In this document: positions 1-8,849 of the stretch, piece after piece
Layout: each line of letters opens with the position of its first letter
How positions within the stretch are numbered: the stretch's first letter is position 1
Position numbers and translations under genes: made by a program
NCBI RefSeq assembly: GCF_007995245.1
Contig: NZ_VCBA01000006.1
Coordinates: forward strand, 248,001-312,000
DNA length: 64,000 nt
Direction: 5' to 3'
Source: Tateyamaria sp. syn59
GTDB lineage: Bacteria > Pseudomonadota > Alphaproteobacteria > Rhodobacterales > Rhodobacteraceae
The notes under the pieces: generated by a model
What the model saw: the letters and a program-made list of their open reading frames with translations, nothing else
The model's database searches: none
What the model was told of the DNA's origin: nothing

Positions 1-1653
1 ATGCGCATTCTGTTTGTACATCCGAATTATCGTTCTGGCGGGGCTGAGATTGCGGGCACATGGCCGCCGGCTTGGGTCGCTTATCTGACGGGGCACCTGC
101 GACAGGCGGGCTTTGACGATATCCACTTCATCGACGCGATGACGGATGAGTTGACCGATGCCGATCTGGCGCAGCGGATGGAGGCCATCAAGCCCGATGT
201 GGTCGGCGTCACGGCGATCACGCCGTCGATCTACCGGGCCGAGGACGTGCTGAAAATCGCGCGAGACGTGGTGCCAGACGCCGTGCGCGTCATGGGTGGG
301 GTGCACGCGACCTTCATGTACAAGCAGGTCCTGTCCGAAGCCCCCTGGATCGACGTGATTGTGCGGGGCGAGGGTGAGGAGATCTGCACCGAACTCATGC
401 TGGCCATCGAAGACGGCCGCTTTCCCGCTGAGCGGAAGAAGATACGCGGCCTTGCCTTCATGGATGGCGACAAGATCTTTGCCACGCAAGCCGCCAGCAC
501 GGTCAAGGATCTGAGCAAGATCAAACCGGATTGGTCGGTTCTGGACTGGTCGAAATACATCTACATCCCCCTGAACACGCGCGTCGCCATTCCGAACCTG
601 GCGCGCGGGTGCCCGTTCACCTGTTCGTTCTGCAGCCAGTGGAAGTTCTGGCGAGACTACCGGGTGCGCGATCCGAAGGACGTGGTGGACGAGATCGAAG
701 ACCTTGTGGAAAATCATGGCGTTGGGTTCTTTATCCTCGCTGACGAGGAACCCACGATCAACAAGAAGAAGTTCGTGGCCTTCTGTCAGGAGCTGATCGA
801 CCGGGGCCTGCCGGATCGCGTGAAATGGGGCATCAACACCCGCGTCACGGACATCTATCGCGACAAGGATTTGCTGAAATTCTACCGCAAGGCTGGCCTC
901 GTCCATGTGTCGCTGGGCACAGAGGCCGCGGCGCAGATGAAGCTGGACGTGTTCAACAAGGAAACCAAGGTCGAAGAGAACAAGACCGCCATCAAGCTGT
1001 TGCGCAAGGCGGACATTCTGGTCGAGGCGCAGTTTATCGTGGGTCTCGACAACGAAACGCCCGAGACGCTGGAAGAAACCTACAAAATGGCGTGGGACTG
1101 GCAGCCCGATCTGGCGAACTGGTCGATGTATACCCCTTGGCCCTTCACCCCGCTGTTTCAGGAGTTGAAGGATCAGGTCGAGATTTACGACTTCTCAAAA
1201 TACAACTTCGTGACGCCCATCATGAAACCCGCCGCGATGGAGCGGGGTGAGCTGCTGGACGGCGTGATGAACAATTATCGCCGGTTTTACAGTCGCAAGG
1301 CGCTGTTCCATTACCCGTGGCGCGGCACCGGGTTCCGGCGGCGGTATCTGCTGGGCTGCCTTTATGCCTTCCTCAAGGCTGGGTTCCAGCGCACGTTCTA
1401 TGATCTGGGCAAGGCGGGGTATTGGGGGCCTCAAACCAAGAAGACGGTTGATTTCCACTTTGATGAGACCCGGCAAGTGGCCGAGGCGCAGTTGGAGGAT
1501 TGGGAGGCCAGCGCCGACCGCGCCGCGCGTGCCAAGGAACGGCGCGAGGCGGTGAAGGCGCAGACCATCGCGCGCAAGCAGGATCTGAAGATGCCCAACG
1601 GGGCGCAGGTCAAAGCCTGCAGTGGCGGCGATCAGCAGATGGAGGATGTCTGA
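1..1653 (+). CDS. bchE: Mg-protoporphyrin IX monomethyl ester cyclase, oxygen-independent (BchE)
   Basis: Radical SAM/B12 enzyme that builds the isocyclic ring E of bacteriochlorophyll without O2. The 550-residue protein opens with [10 protein letters not shown], the usual BchE start, so the gene appears complete although its upstream region lies outside the window. Residues 1-140 look like the cobalamin-binding Rossmann domain. The radical SAM cluster motif is Cys204-x3-Cys208-x2-Cys211 (GCPFTCSFC). A C-terminal region of about 150 residues is rich in Arg, Lys and aromatic residues, as in other BchE proteins. bchJ follows with overlapping ends, as in known photosynthesis clusters. Its upstream FnrL or CrtJ control region cannot be seen. 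Confidence 0.96.
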   Translation: MRILFVHPNYRSGGAEIAGTWPPAWVAYLTGHLRQAGFDDIHFIDAMTDELTDADLAQRMEAIKPDVVGVTAITPSIYRAEDVLKIARDVVPDAVRVMGGVHATFMYKQVLSEAPWIDVIVRGEGEEICTELMLAIEDGRFPAERKKIRGLAFMDGDKIFATQAASTVKDLSKIKPDWSVLDWSKYIYIPLNTRVAIPNLARGCPFTCSFCSQWKFWRDYRVRDPKDVVDEIEDLVENHGVGFFILADEEPTINKKKFVAFCQELIDRGLPDRVKWGINTRVTDIYRDKDLLKFYRKAGLVHVSLGTEAAAQMKLDVFNKETKVEENKTAIKLLRKADILVEAQFIVGLDNETPETLEETYKMAWDWQPDLANWSMYTPWPFTPLFQELKDQVEIYDFSKYNFVTPIMKPAAMERGELLDGVMNNYRRFYSRKALFHYPWRGTGFRRRYLLGCLYAFLKAGFQRTFYDLGKAGYWGPQTKKTVDFHFDETRQVAEAQLEDWEASADRAARAKERREAVKAQTIARKQDLKMPNGAQVKACSGGDQQMEDV

Positions 1654-2254
1654 GGATGCCCAGCGTCCTGCGGGGCTGATCGGGCCGAACGCGATCCTTC
1701 AACTTTTGCCGTTGCTGGACCGGATTGGTGGGCCTGAGCGGCGCAACCGGATGCTTGCTGCGGCTGGTATTTTCGATGTGCCGGATGGGTCCTGTATGAT
1801 CCCCGAAGGCGACGCCGCGCGATTGCACCAACAGTTGCGCAAGGAAGAGCCGGATTTGGCCCCCTGCCTGTCATCCGTCGCGGGATACGAGACGGCGAAT
1901 TACATCCTGAGCCACCGTATTCCGCGCCCTGCGCAATGGGTGCTGCACACGTTGCCACCGGCGCCGTCGGCGCGGCTGTTGTCGCGGGCTATTAAAAAAC
2001 ATGCTTGGACGTTTGTCGGATCGGGGCGGCTGCGTGTGCCCAATGCGTGGACCTTCGAGATTGAGGATAATCCGCTGATCCGGGGAGAGAGGAGCGAGAC
2101 TTGTCTGTGTCACTGGCATGCAGCTGTGTTTGCGCGGCTCTATCAGGCATTGGTGTCGCCAAGCTGCACCTGTGAGGAGTGCCGGTGCGGTGCGCAAAAC
2201 GGTGGTGGCCCATGCCGGTTCGAGGTGAGGTGTGCGGCGTTGCATGTCGGGTGA
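1646..2254 (+). CDS. bchJ: Bacteriochlorophyll biosynthesis protein BchJ (V4R domain)
   Basis: BchJ was first called the 4-vinyl reductase. Later work favours a carrier or facilitator role for vinyl-chlorophyllide intermediates, since true reductases are BciA/BciB. The 202-residue product begins [10 protein letters not shown]; the ATG sits directly after GGAGG and overlaps the bchE stop, which suggests translational coupling. A GTG at 1622 would add eight residues. The C-terminal half is V4R-like with a cysteine cluster (CTCEECRC, then GPC) near residues 175-192. It is the last recognisable photosynthesis gene here; bchG and bchP, which often follow, are absent, so this is the edge of the cluster. 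Confidence 0.9.
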   Translation: MSEDAQRPAGLIGPNAILQLLPLLDRIGGPERRNRMLAAAGIFDVPDGSCMIPEGDAARLHQQLRKEEPDLAPCLSSVAGYETANYILSHRIPRPAQWVLHTLPPAPSARLLSRAIKKHAWTFVGSGRLRVPNAWTFEIEDNPLIRGERSETCLCHWHAAVFARLYQALVSPSCTCEECRCGAQNGGGPCRFEVRCAALHVG

Positions 2255-2411
2255 TGTCGGGGTGTGCGAGCGATGTCGGATTTGAACCTGGCATGCTTGA
2301 CGCCGGGTAGTGAGTAATCGGTCGCTGTCTTGCGTTGCCTCAATTGGTCCGCCCGCAAGGTGGCATATTGACGTCCAAACGTGAGTGAGATTTCAAACAG
2401 GAGTAATTTGC

Positions 2412-2975
2412 GTGCGCATGACCCAGCCGCGCCCAGGACTTCTTGGATCATGGGACCGTTTCGTGGGCCCAGGTATGAGCAGAGGCGAGACCGTATTGCT
2501 GCTCGGCTCGACCTTTGCTGGTGGTGCGCTGGTCGCCGTTCATCTTCATACATTGGGATTGAGTTGGCCGCTGATCGTGCTGGGGGCGCTGATCGCGGCC
2601 GATATCATCGGCGGAGCAGTCTGCAACATGACGGAAACGACCAAGAGGTGGTATCACCGCCCTGAACAGCGCCATCGCGACCATTTGGGTTTTGTCGCAC
2701 TGCATCTCTGTCACATTGTCATCGTTGCATGGGCGTTTCGAGGGCCGGGCTTCGACAGCGTTTACGCCTTGAGCATGGGCGGCTGGTTGCTGTTGTCCAC
2801 CATCATCGTTCTTTGCGCGCCGAACGTGCTTCGCAGTCCGCTTGCGACGTTATTCTTTGCCGTCGCTTTGGGTCTTTCGCTCTATGCTTTGGGACCGACG
2901 CCGGGCTTTGAATGGTTCGTGCCGCTGTTGTTCATCAAGTTGCTGATCGGACATGCTGTCCCCGTTAAGGGCTAG
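2412..2975 (+). CDS. Multi-pass membrane protein of unknown function
   Basis: A 187-residue protein with about five hydrophobic segments (near residues 20-45, 48-65, 95-115, 120-140 and 145-165). A His/Arg-rich loop follows the second segment (KRWYHRPEQRHRDH). I do not recognise the family. The start is set at GTG 2412 because AGGAG lies 8 bases upstream; ATG 2418 is the alternative. It lies 157 bases after bchJ on the same strand and ends before a terminator shared with rpmE. Whether it is linked to photosynthesis cannot be told from sequence. Confidence 0.75.
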   Translation: MRMTQPRPGLLGSWDRFVGPGMSRGETVLLLGSTFAGGALVAVHLHTLGLSWPLIVLGALIAADIIGGAVCNMTETTKRWYHRPEQRHRDHLGFVALHLCHIVIVAWAFRGPGFDSVYALSMGGWLLLSTIIVLCAPNVLRSPLATLFFAVALGLSLYALGPTPGFEWFVPLLFIKLLIGHAVPVKG

Positions 2976-3085
2976 CCAAACTGCGGTGGCTTATGTTTTT
3001 CGGGCTGAGATAGGGCTTGGGCGGGCGTCCGGCGACAGGACATGAGGGCCCGCGTCCCTCCGTATGCGCCACCCATCGCAAAGAA

Positions 3086-3113
3086 AAAGGCCGCTCCGGT
3101 TGGAGCGGCCTTT
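3086..3113. terminator. Bidirectional intrinsic terminator
   Basis: A perfect 12-bp stem (AAAGGCCGCTCC / GGAGCGGCCTTT) with a 4-base loop. It has A-rich sequence on its left and T residues on its right, so it can serve both the leftward rpmE transcript and the rightward membrane-protein gene. Confidence 0.9.
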
Positions 3114-3137
3114 GGCAATTCTGTGATTTGGCGTGCT

Positions 3138-3359
3138 TTAGAAGCCCAGACCTGCGTACTTGTTCTTGAACTTCGACACGCGGCCGCCGGTGTCCATCAG
3201 GCGCGATGTACCGCCGGTCCATGCGGGGTGCACGGAGGGGTCGATGTCGAGCGCCAGTTGGTCGCCTTCCTTGCCCCATGTCGATTTCATTTGCACCACG
3301 GTGCCGTCCGTCATCTTGACGTCGATGATGTGGTAGTCGGGATGCGTGTCGGCTTTCAT
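3138..3359 (-). CDS. rpmE: 50S ribosomal protein L31
   Basis: 73 residues starting [10 protein letters not shown] and containing the L31 pattern HPAWTGG and a basic C-terminus ([11 protein letters not shown]). It has no zinc-ribbon cysteines, so it is a C-minus form. Its ATG overlaps the rplS stop by 4 bases (ATGA), so it is the last gene of the ffh-rpsP-rimM-trmD-rplS operon and is followed by a strong terminator. Confidence 0.96.
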   Translation of the reverse strand: MKADTHPDYHIIDVKMTDGTVVQMKSTWGKEGDQLALDIDPSVHPAWTGGTSRLMDTGGRVSKFKNKYAGLGF

Positions 3360-3745
3360 GCTTCCGCTCCTTCGGACTTCTTGGGTTTGTAGTTGGTGAC
3401 TTCCGCGATCCGGGCCGATTTGCCGCGGCGCGAGCGGAGGTAGTACAGTTTGGCGCGACGCACGCGACCGCGGCGGACCACGGTGATGCTGTCGATGTTG
3501 GTCGAGTAGAGGGGGAACACCCGCTCCACGCCTTCGCCAAAGGAAATCTTGCGAACGGTGAACGAGCCAGCGATGCCTTGGCCGTTGTTGCGGGCGATGC
3601 AGACGCCTTCGTAGTTCTGCACACGGGTGCGGGTGCCTTCGGTCACCTTGTAGCCGACGCGGATGGTGTCACCGGCTTTGAAGTCGGGGATGTCTTTCCC
3701 CAGGGCGGCAATCTGTTCCGCCTCCAGCTGTGCGATCAGGTCCAT
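3356..3745 (-). CDS. rplS: 50S ribosomal protein L19
   Basis: 129 residues. The segment [17 protein letters not shown] (near residues 25-42) and the later [14 protein letters not shown] match L19, which lies at the 30S-50S interface. It starts 255 bases downstream of trmD in the leftward operon with a good GGAG site ahead of the ATG. The C-terminal tail ends KKSEGAEA, a short acidic extension. Confidence 0.96.
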   Translation of the reverse strand: MDLIAQLEAEQIAALGKDIPDFKAGDTIRVGYKVTEGTRTRVQNYEGVCIARNNGQGIAGSFTVRKISFGEGVERVFPLYSTNIDSITVVRRGRVRRAKLYYLRSRRGKSARIAEVTNYKPKKSEGAEA

Positions 3746-4000
3746 GGGCCTGGTCTCCTATCTCATGCTCGTGGTTTGCCCACGAAGGTTTGTCGCGCCT
3801 GAGAGCTCTCGTGTCTTCACCGGGTCCACCGCAGTGCCCGCCGGAGGTCAGGTCATCATTCCTTGTTCGTCCTATTGGCGCGTGTGAATTTCACCGAAGA
3901 AGGTGCCACGCGCCAAGGTGTCCGGTCGGGTAGAACCCGAGTCGGAATGGGCGGTGTATAGGCGGGGTGGCCGTGTGGATCAAGCGGTTCGGGCGCGAAG
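3746..4000. other. Intergenic gap between trmD and rplS
   Basis: 255 bases inside the leftward ribosomal operon with no convincing ORF. A small hairpin (CGTGG / CCACG) lies at about 3770-3784, just upstream of the rplS ribosome site. The gap is long for the middle of an operon and could hold an internal promoter or an rplS leader, but I see no recognisable ribosomal-protein binding structure. Confidence 0.4.
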
Positions 4001-4795
4001 TTACTGTGATTTCGCCTGGTGTTCCGCCCAGAGGTCGGGACGCCGGGCCCGTGTGAGTTTCTCGGACTGCGCTTGCCGCCATTCCGCGACCTTGCCGTGG
4101 TTGCCGGACATAAGCACATCGGGGATGTCGCGTCCCTCCCATGTCGCGGGGCGGGTGTATTGGGGGTGTTCGAGCAGGCCGTTTGAATGGCTTTCGTCGA
4201 CGGCGCTTTCTGCATTGCCGAGCACGCCGGGCAGGAGGCGCACAGTGGCATCGAGCATGGCTTGCGCCGCGATCTCGCCGCCGGTCATCACAAAGTCGCC
4301 CAAGGATACCTCGATGATGTTCCAGTGCTCGAGCACGCGCTCGTCCACGCCCTCGAATCGGCCACAAAGCATCGTGACCCCGTCGCAGCGCGCCAGATCG
4401 CGCGCCATGCTCTGATCAAACCGTTGTCCCCGCGGGGACAAATAGAGAATGGGCCAGCGTCCGCGGGCGTGGGATTGCGCCTCGGCAATGGCGTTGCTGA
4501 CCACATCGGCACGCAGGACCATGCCCGCGCCACCACCTGCAGGCGTATCATCGACGTTGCGGTGTTTGCCGATCCCGTAGGCGCGCAGGTCGTGGGTGTG
4601 AAGCTGCCATTTGCCGTCCTGCAACGCCTTGCCTGTGAGCGATGCGCCGAGGACGCCGGGAAATGTCTCCGGGAAAAGCGTGACGATGCGCGCCTGCCAA
4701 ACGCCGACCAGATCGGGCGCTTCGTCCATCAGTGACGAGGGTTTGAGCGTCGGGCGGATGGCTTTGCGCCCGTGGGATTTTGGGGGCTGTGTCAT
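4001..4795 (-). CDS. trmD: tRNA (guanine37-N1)-methyltransferase TrmD
   Basis: SPOUT methyltransferase that makes m1G37 in tRNAs and prevents +1 frameshifting. Seen in the 264-residue product: TLFPETFPG near the start of the domain, DDTPAGGGAGMV, the SAM trefoil-knot segments LYLSPRGQ and LCGRFEGVDERV, and GDFVMTGGE. The N-terminus has about 30 extra residues before the conserved domain, so a later start is possible. It follows rimM by 4 bases, the usual order. Confidence 0.95.
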   Translation of the reverse strand: MTQPPKSHGRKAIRPTLKPSSLMDEAPDLVGVWQARIVTLFPETFPGVLGASLTGKALQDGKWQLHTHDLRAYGIGKHRNVDDTPAGGGAGMVLRADVVSNAIAEAQSHARGRWPILYLSPRGQRFDQSMARDLARCDGVTMLCGRFEGVDERVLEHWNIIEVSLGDFVMTGGEIAAQAMLDATVRLLPGVLGNAESAVDESHSNGLLEHPQYTRPATWEGRDIPDVLMSGNHGKVAEWRQAQSEKLTRARRPDLWAEHQAKSQ

Positions 4796-4799
4796 GGCC

Positions 4800-5306
4800 C
4801 TAGAACAAGCCTTCGGGCGGGTCGGCCACTATGCGGCGAGCGGACAGATCGACGGTCGGCACTGCGGCTTTCGTGAAGGGCAAAAGCACCGTGGTCGTGC
4901 CGCCGGGCGCGTGGATTTCCAGAAGATCGCTGGCACCGTGGTTCTGCACCGACTTGACCCGGCCCAGAGATGTGCCGCCGGTGTCGAACACCTCAAGGCC
5001 GACGAGGTCGGTGTAGTAGAACTCATCATCGGGCAGGTGCGGAAGCTGGTCGCGGCAGGCGAAAAGCTGGGTGCCTTTCAACGCGTCAGCATCCTCTTTG
5101 GTGGCCACTTCAGCGATGCGGGCGACGAAGCCGTTTTTCATGGGCCGGATAATGGCCAGCGAGAAGAACCGCGCGCCGTCCTCGGTGGTGAGGGGGCTGT
5201 ACGCTTCGATGTCCTCCGGATCTGCGCAGAAGGATTTGACACGTACCTCGCCCCGCACCCCGTATGCGCCGCTGATCGCGCCCACGCAGATCAAATCGTC
5301 ACTCAT
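4800..5306 (-). CDS. rimM: 16S rRNA processing protein RimM
   Basis: 30S maturation factor that binds S19 and assists 16S 3'-domain assembly. The 168-residue protein begins [20 protein letters not shown], the typical RimM start, followed by the PRC-barrel region ([16 protein letters not shown]). An upstream ATG would add 17 residues with no family support. The start overlaps the end of the preceding small membrane-protein gene by 8 bases, and trmD follows at once. Confidence 0.94.
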   Translation of the reverse strand: MSDDLICVGAISGAYGVRGEVRVKSFCADPEDIEAYSPLTTEDGARFFSLAIIRPMKNGFVARIAEVATKEDADALKGTQLFACRDQLPHLPDDEFYYTDLVGLEVFDTGGTSLGRVKSVQNHGASDLLEIHAPGGTTTVLLPFTKAAVPTVDLSARRIVADPPEGLF

Positions 5307-5436
5307 TCCAGCACACTCCGTCGCGCATGACGCCGCCTTGCGACACGCAAGCCTCACCCGCCTGGCTGCGTTCGAACAGCAGACCGGCCACGAAGGCGAT
5401 CAGGATCAGGATGGCAGTGCGGATCAGTCCGAACAT
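5299..5436 (-). CDS. Small single-span membrane protein
   Basis: 45 residues: [18 protein letters not shown] forms one hydrophobic span, followed by [15 protein letters not shown] and a tail with a second cysteine. I do not recognise a named family. It lies between bluB and rimM, overlapping rimM by 8 bases, so it is probably translationally coupled. The two cysteines in the short non-membrane tail could form a disulphide if the C-terminus is periplasmic (inference). Confidence 0.6.
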   Translation of the reverse strand: MFGLIRTAILILIAFVAGLLFERSQAGEACVSQGGVMRDGVCWNE

Positions 5437-5538
5437 CGGGTGCGCCCCTTGTGGTGGTTGGTGCATTTGCGACACGTTGCAGGGCCTTGTCCAGTGTATG
5501 CTGGCCGTGGTGTCTGTTTGCACCATCCTGCCGCCGTT

Positions 5539-6165
5539 CTATCGCGTCTCGATCACCAGATCGTGCCGGTGTTCCCATCCCGCGCGTTCCAGTTCGGGTG
5601 TATCTGCGTGCTCTTCGGGCCAGCCGACGCACATATAGGCGACGAGTGACCAGCCCTTGGGTACGTTGAGGTCGCGGCACAGTTGTTCCGGATCGAGGAT
5701 GGAGACCCAACCCATGCCGAGGCCTTCGGCACGCGCGGCGAGCCACATGAGCGTGATGGCACCGACCACCGAGTAGCGGCGCATTTCGGGCATAGTCGCG
5801 GCACCGAGGCCGCGTCCTTGTGTCGTGCAGTCATCGCAGAAAATCGCAAGATGTTCAGGGGCTTCAGCCATGCCGGACAGCTTGAGTTGGCTGTAGTTTG
5901 TAGCTTCGTCGCCATCGTAGCCTGCAAGGGCCTGCGCGTTGGCGGCTTTGTAGTTTTCGAGCGCTGCGGCACGAGCCGTGTCGCTTTGGACGCGGAGGAT
6001 CCGCCAAGGTTCGGACAGGCCCACGGAAGGGGCCAGCCGAAATGTGTCGAGGCAGCGCATCAGCACTGCCTCGGGCACTGGGTCGGTGCGAAAGCGGCGC
6101 ACATCGCGCCGCCACGCCATGAGGTTCAGAAGCTGGCTGCGAAACTCATCCGGAAATGTGTCCAC
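5539..6165 (-). CDS. bluB: 5,6-dimethylbenzimidazole synthase BluB
   Basis: Flavin-destructase that converts FMNH2 and O2 to 5,6-dimethylbenzimidazole, the lower ligand of cobalamin. The 208-residue protein has the nitroreductase-fold signature RRDVRRFRTDPV near residue 20, SVGLSEPWR near residue 48 and GWVSILDP near residue 155, as in BluB. It lies 15 bases downstream of rpsP inside the ribosomal operon, far from the cobC-cobD genes at 30.7-32.6 kb. This suggests expression tied to growth rate rather than to a B12 riboswitch (inference). Confidence 0.93.
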   Translation of the reverse strand: MDTFPDEFRSQLLNLMAWRRDVRRFRTDPVPEAVLMRCLDTFRLAPSVGLSEPWRILRVQSDTARAAALENYKAANAQALAGYDGDEATNYSQLKLSGMAEAPEHLAIFCDDCTTQGRGLGAATMPEMRRYSVVGAITLMWLAARAEGLGMGWVSILDPEQLCRDLNVPKGWSLVAYMCVGWPEEHADTPELERAGWEHRHDLVIETR

Positions 6166-6180
6166 GCGCCAAGCCCTTGA

Positions 6181-6570
6181 TTACTCTGCGGTTTCTTCTG
6201 CCGCTGCTTCTTCAGCCGGGGCTTCAGACGCTTCAGCAGCCTTGGCCGCTTTCTCTTCTGCGCGGTCCTTGGCTTTCTGGCCGGGCTCACCCTTTTGGGG
6301 GTTGTTGCGGTCTTTCTTCTCCACAACGCCAGCGGCTTCCAGCATGCGGCTGATGCGGTCGGTGGGCTGTGCGCCCTGACCCAGCCAGTATTGCACGCGC
6401 TCCATGTTCATTTTCACGCGCTCTTCGCTGTCTTTGGGCAGGAGCGGGTTATAGGTGCCCAGCTTTTCGATGTAGCGACCGTCGCGCGGCATGCGGCTGT
6501 CGGCAGCCACGATGCGGTAGAAGGGACGCTTTTTCGAGCCACCACGGGCAAGACGGATTTTCATGGCCAT
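6181..6570 (-). CDS. rpsP: 30S ribosomal protein S16
   Basis: 129 residues: [20 protein letters not shown] and the following [13 protein letters not shown] are diagnostic of S16. The last 40 residues form an Ala/Glu-rich extension ([18 protein letters not shown]) typical of Rhodobacterales. It lies 41 bases after the chorismate mutase gene in the leftward operon. Confidence 0.96.
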   Translation of the reverse strand: MAMKIRLARGGSKKRPFYRIVAADSRMPRDGRYIEKLGTYNPLLPKDSEERVKMNMERVQYWLGQGAQPTDRISRMLEAAGVVEKKDRNNPQKGEPGQKAKDRAEEKAAKAAEASEAPAEEAAAEETAE

Positions 6571-6611
6571 TGTTTGTTTCTCCTTTAATGGCGGTGACGG
6601 GCAAACACCCG

Positions 6612-6908
6612 TTATTCTTGGTGTTTCTTGTGGTGCTGAATGACTTCAGCGATGATGAAGTTCAGGAACTTCTTGGCGAATTCGGGGTCCAGATCGGCCC
6701 GGTTTGCCAAATCTTCAAGCCGAGCGATCTGCGCGGCTTCGCGCGTGGGATCGGAGGGCGGAAGGTCGTGTGTGGCCTTGAGTTTCCCCACGGCCTGCGT
6801 GTGTTTGAACCGCTCGCCCAGGGTATAGACGAGGATTGCATCGAGCCGGTCGATGCTGGCGCGGTGGTCCGCCAGCACTTCGGCGGCGCGGGTGATGGCG
6901 TCGGTCAT
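6612..6908 (-). CDS. Chorismate mutase (AroQ class)
   Basis: 98-residue, all-helical monofunctional chorismate mutase converting chorismate to prephenate for Phe/Tyr synthesis. Visible AroQ features: the N-terminal helix [19 protein letters not shown] with the conserved Arg and Asp, then [18 protein letters not shown] and a C-terminal helix with Ile/Gln ([11 protein letters not shown]). It lies between the GNAT cluster and rpsP. A periodic GTRCACC array sits 40-90 bases upstream of its start. Confidence 0.9.
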   Translation of the reverse strand: MTDAITRAAEVLADHRASIDRLDAILVYTLGERFKHTQAVGKLKATHDLPPSDPTREAAQIARLEDLANRADLDPEFAKKFLNFIIAEVIQHHKKHQE

Positions 6909-6948
6909 GGGCGTCCCTTTCCTGGGCCGAAAGGGCTGGCAAACAGAG

Positions 6949-7000
6949 TGTCACCTCCTGTGCACCATCCGTACACCCCTCGTGCACCCCCATCGTGCAA
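6949..7000 (+). repeat. 11-bp phased GTRCACC array, copy 1
   Basis: Heptamers TGTCACC (6949), GTGCACC (6960), GTACACC (6971), GTGCACC (6982) and a degenerate GTGCAAG (6995) are spaced 11, 11, 11 and 13 bp. The array lies in the 108-bp gap between the first GNAT gene and chorismate mutase, so inside an operon. On the coding (minus) strand it reads GGTGYAC-N4 repeats. Lead-in AAACAGAGTGTCACC matches copy 2. Confidence 0.75.
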
Positions 7001-7016
7001 GTGGGGTAAGGTTTCG

Positions 7017-7622
7017 TTAATCAAGTGCCCATCCTTTCGGTTTGAACATCGGGTCGGCGTAGTGGCCGATTTCCATCTCGATCCCGTGCGCCAGTTGCGT
7101 GCCATCGAGAGCTTCGGGGGACGGGTGGCGGTAGACGGCGTCGGAGCCGTCGATGGTTTGCGCCGCCTTGTCCTTGAACGCACCCAGCCGCTCGGCCAGC
7201 CGGATGCTGTCGAGGTTCATCGGGTCGAGATAGCTGACGGCCCCGTCCCATCCATTCGCGTAGTAATGCGCGCGCACGGCGTGAGTCGCTTCGAGGGCGT
7301 AGCCCTTGCCCGCCTTGTCTGGCCAGATGATCCAGGCGATTTCGCGTTCCGGCCAGCCTGCGGGCTGCCAGCCACCGGCCATGCCGTAGGTGTCGTCCGT
7401 GTCCTTGTCGTGGATCATCCACATGCCGAAGCCGCGGATGTCCCAATGCCCGATTTCGGCGGCGTAGAGCATCCACGCCTCATAAGGGTTCAGCGGGCCG
7501 CCCATGAAGCGGGAACGGTAGGAGGCGAAGGTTGCTTTGAAATTCGGGTAGTCCTCGGGCTCTGGCCCGCGCAGGACAAGGCGCTGCGTTTCGATGACGG
7601 GAATGGCGGCGTGGGACATCAC
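7017..7622 (-). CDS. GNAT N-acetyltransferase 1 of six (RimJ/RimL-like)
   Basis: 201 residues with the acetyltransferase-3 fold. An N-terminal IETQRLVLRGPEPEDY segment is followed by the acetyl-CoA pyrophosphate loop DKAGKGYALEA (near residue 105) and the NLDSIRLAERLGA strand-helix near residue 145. The substrate cannot be read from sequence; relatives acetylate protein N-termini or small amines. It is the most downstream of six tandem paralogues. Its start overlaps the stop of the preceding paralogue (ATGATG), so it is probably coupled. The alternative start is the second Met. Confidence 0.88.
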   Translation of the reverse strand: MMSHAAIPVIETQRLVLRGPEPEDYPNFKATFASYRSRFMGGPLNPYEAWMLYAAEIGHWDIRGFGMWMIHDKDTDDTYGMAGGWQPAGWPEREIAWIIWPDKAGKGYALEATHAVRAHYYANGWDGAVSYLDPMNLDSIRLAERLGAFKDKAAQTIDGSDAVYRHPSPEALDGTQLAHGIEMEIGHYADPMFKPKGWALD

Positions 7623-8182
7623 ATCATCTCCCGGACGTAGCGGTAGATGAGGGCGGTGTCGCCGTCTTGCGCGATCTCGCCATCGGGCAGGCCGCCGAGG
7701 CGTTGCGCCAGCTTGATGGAGCGGGCGTTTGCCGGGTCGATATAGGAGACGAGCGTGGACCAGCCGAGGGTCTGGAAGGCGTGGGTGAGGGCGGCTTGTG
7801 CGGCCTCTTGCGCGATCCCCATCCCTTCAGCCTGTTCGGTCAGCATGAAGCCCAGTTCGGGTTCGGGGTCACCGGGCTCAAAGCCCAGCAAGACGAAGCC
7901 CGCGATGTCGCCCGCGTGCCCGATGGTCCAGAGACCGTGGCCGTGGAGGAGCCAGGTTGAGGTCATCTGGCTGAAGTCGAGCCAGGCGTCTTCGCGCGTC
8001 ATTGGTCCGCCCAGATGCTTGCCGCGGTCGGTGCAGGCGATTTGGGCGTAGGTGTCGAAATCGGTCACGCGCGGGGCGCGCAGCAGCAGCCGGTCGGTTG
8101 CGAGGGTCGGCAGGTGGCCTTGGAGCGCGATGGCGAAGAGGGAGGCCGCGCCGGTGCGGGGCGTTTCGCAAGGGAAGGTCAT
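7619..8182 (-). CDS. GNAT N-acetyltransferase 2 of six
   Basis: 187 residues. It carries an extra N-terminal stretch of about 27 residues before LATDRLLLRAPRVTDF. The acetyl-CoA loop reads EGMGIAQEA, with Met replacing the usual Lys/Gln in the GxG element, and the terminal motif is NARSIKLAQRLGG. The start at 8182 is chosen because GGAAAGG lies upstream; an ORF Met at 8200 has weaker support. It is separated from the next paralogue upstream by 139 bases that contain a dispersed repeat, unlike the other tightly overlapping members. Confidence 0.86.
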   Translation of the reverse strand: MTFPCETPRTGAASLFAIALQGHLPTLATDRLLLRAPRVTDFDTYAQIACTDRGKHLGGPMTREDAWLDFSQMTSTWLLHGHGLWTIGHAGDIAGFVLLGFEPGDPEPELGFMLTEQAEGMGIAQEAAQAALTHAFQTLGWSTLVSYIDPANARSIKLAQRLGGLPDGEIAQDGDTALIYRYVREMM

Positions 8183-8274
8183 GGGCGCGCGCCTTTCCAA
8201 AAGGACGCGCTGCCGCGCGACGTCATATTGGCGGCGGTTGAAACGTGAGCCCGTTTGGTCGGGTGTGCAGCCTG

Positions 8275-8320
8275 TGGCTGATCGGCCCTTCGGGGAGGAT
8301 TTTTTTGAAACAGGGAAGGG
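8275..8320 (+). repeat. Dispersed hairpin/T-tract element, copy A
   Basis: The + strand reads TGGCTGATCGGCCCTTCGGG, then GAGGATTTTTTTGAAACAG and GGAAG. It is closely similar over about 46 bases to 57635-57684. CCC-TTCG-GGG followed by a 7-T run resembles a minimal intrinsic terminator, yet no rightward gene lies upstream here. It sits between GNAT genes 3 and 2. Confidence 0.6.
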
Positions 8321-8321
8321 G

Positions 8322-8849
8322 TCATGTCAGTGCCTCCGGTCCGGGGTGGCGCCAGAGTTGCATGGGGCCGAAGCGTTCATGCGTGAAGTCGCTGTCGTAG
8401 GTCGCGCCGAGGCGTTCGGCGACGCGGCGCGAGCCATCGTTGCCTATGGCGATCAGGCTGGTGAGGGTGGTCCAGCCGAGGGTGTCATAGGCATAGTGGC
8501 GCGCTGCGATGGCGGCTTCGGTGGCGTAGCCCTTGCCTGTCGCACCGTCGAAAAGGTCCCAGCCGAGTTCGTTTTCGGGGAAGCCTTCGGGGTGCCAGAG
8601 GCCGACGATGCCGACCGGGTTTTGCGTGGTCTTTTCGACGAGCGTCCAGCGGCCGAAACCGCGCAGGACCCAGTGGCCTGCTTCCAGTGCCAGGTTGCGC
8701 CAGCTGAGTTCGCGGCTTTGCGGGCCGCCGACGAATTCCGCACGGGGGGAGGCGTAGAAGTCGGCCAGCACATCGAAATCCGTGAGCGCGGGCGCGCGCA
8801 GGATCAGGCGCTCGGTCTCAAGCGTGGGGGTAGAGAAGGTGACTGTCAT
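8322..8849 (-). CDS. GNAT N-acetyltransferase 3 of six
   Basis: 175 residues: ETERLILRAPALTDFDVLAD at the N-terminus, then ASPRAEFVGGP, the acetyl-CoA loop GATGKGYATEA and SRRVAERLGA. It shares the ATERL-LRAP and FVGGP blocks with its neighbours, so recent tandem duplication is likely. It overlaps the upstream paralogue by ATGA and is followed by a 139-base gap with a repeat element. Confidence 0.88.
   Translation of the reverse strand: MTVTFSTPTLETERLILRAPALTDFDVLADFYASPRAEFVGGPQSRELSWRNLALEAGHWVLRGFGRWTLVEKTTQNPVGIVGLWHPEGFPENELGWDLFDGATGKGYATEAAIAARHYAYDTLGWTTLTSLIAIGNDGSRRVAERLGATYDSDFTHERFGPMQLWRHPGPEALT

Noticed and set aside
2245-2320. tRNA-like GATTTGAACC after bchJ
   Set aside because: The T-arm stem does not pair and no acceptor stem or anticodon arm can be drawn on either strand.
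6949-7000. Phased arrays as CRISPR arrays
   Set aside because: Units are 7 bp at 11-bp spacing with 4-bp variable gaps; no spacers of phage length and no cas genes.
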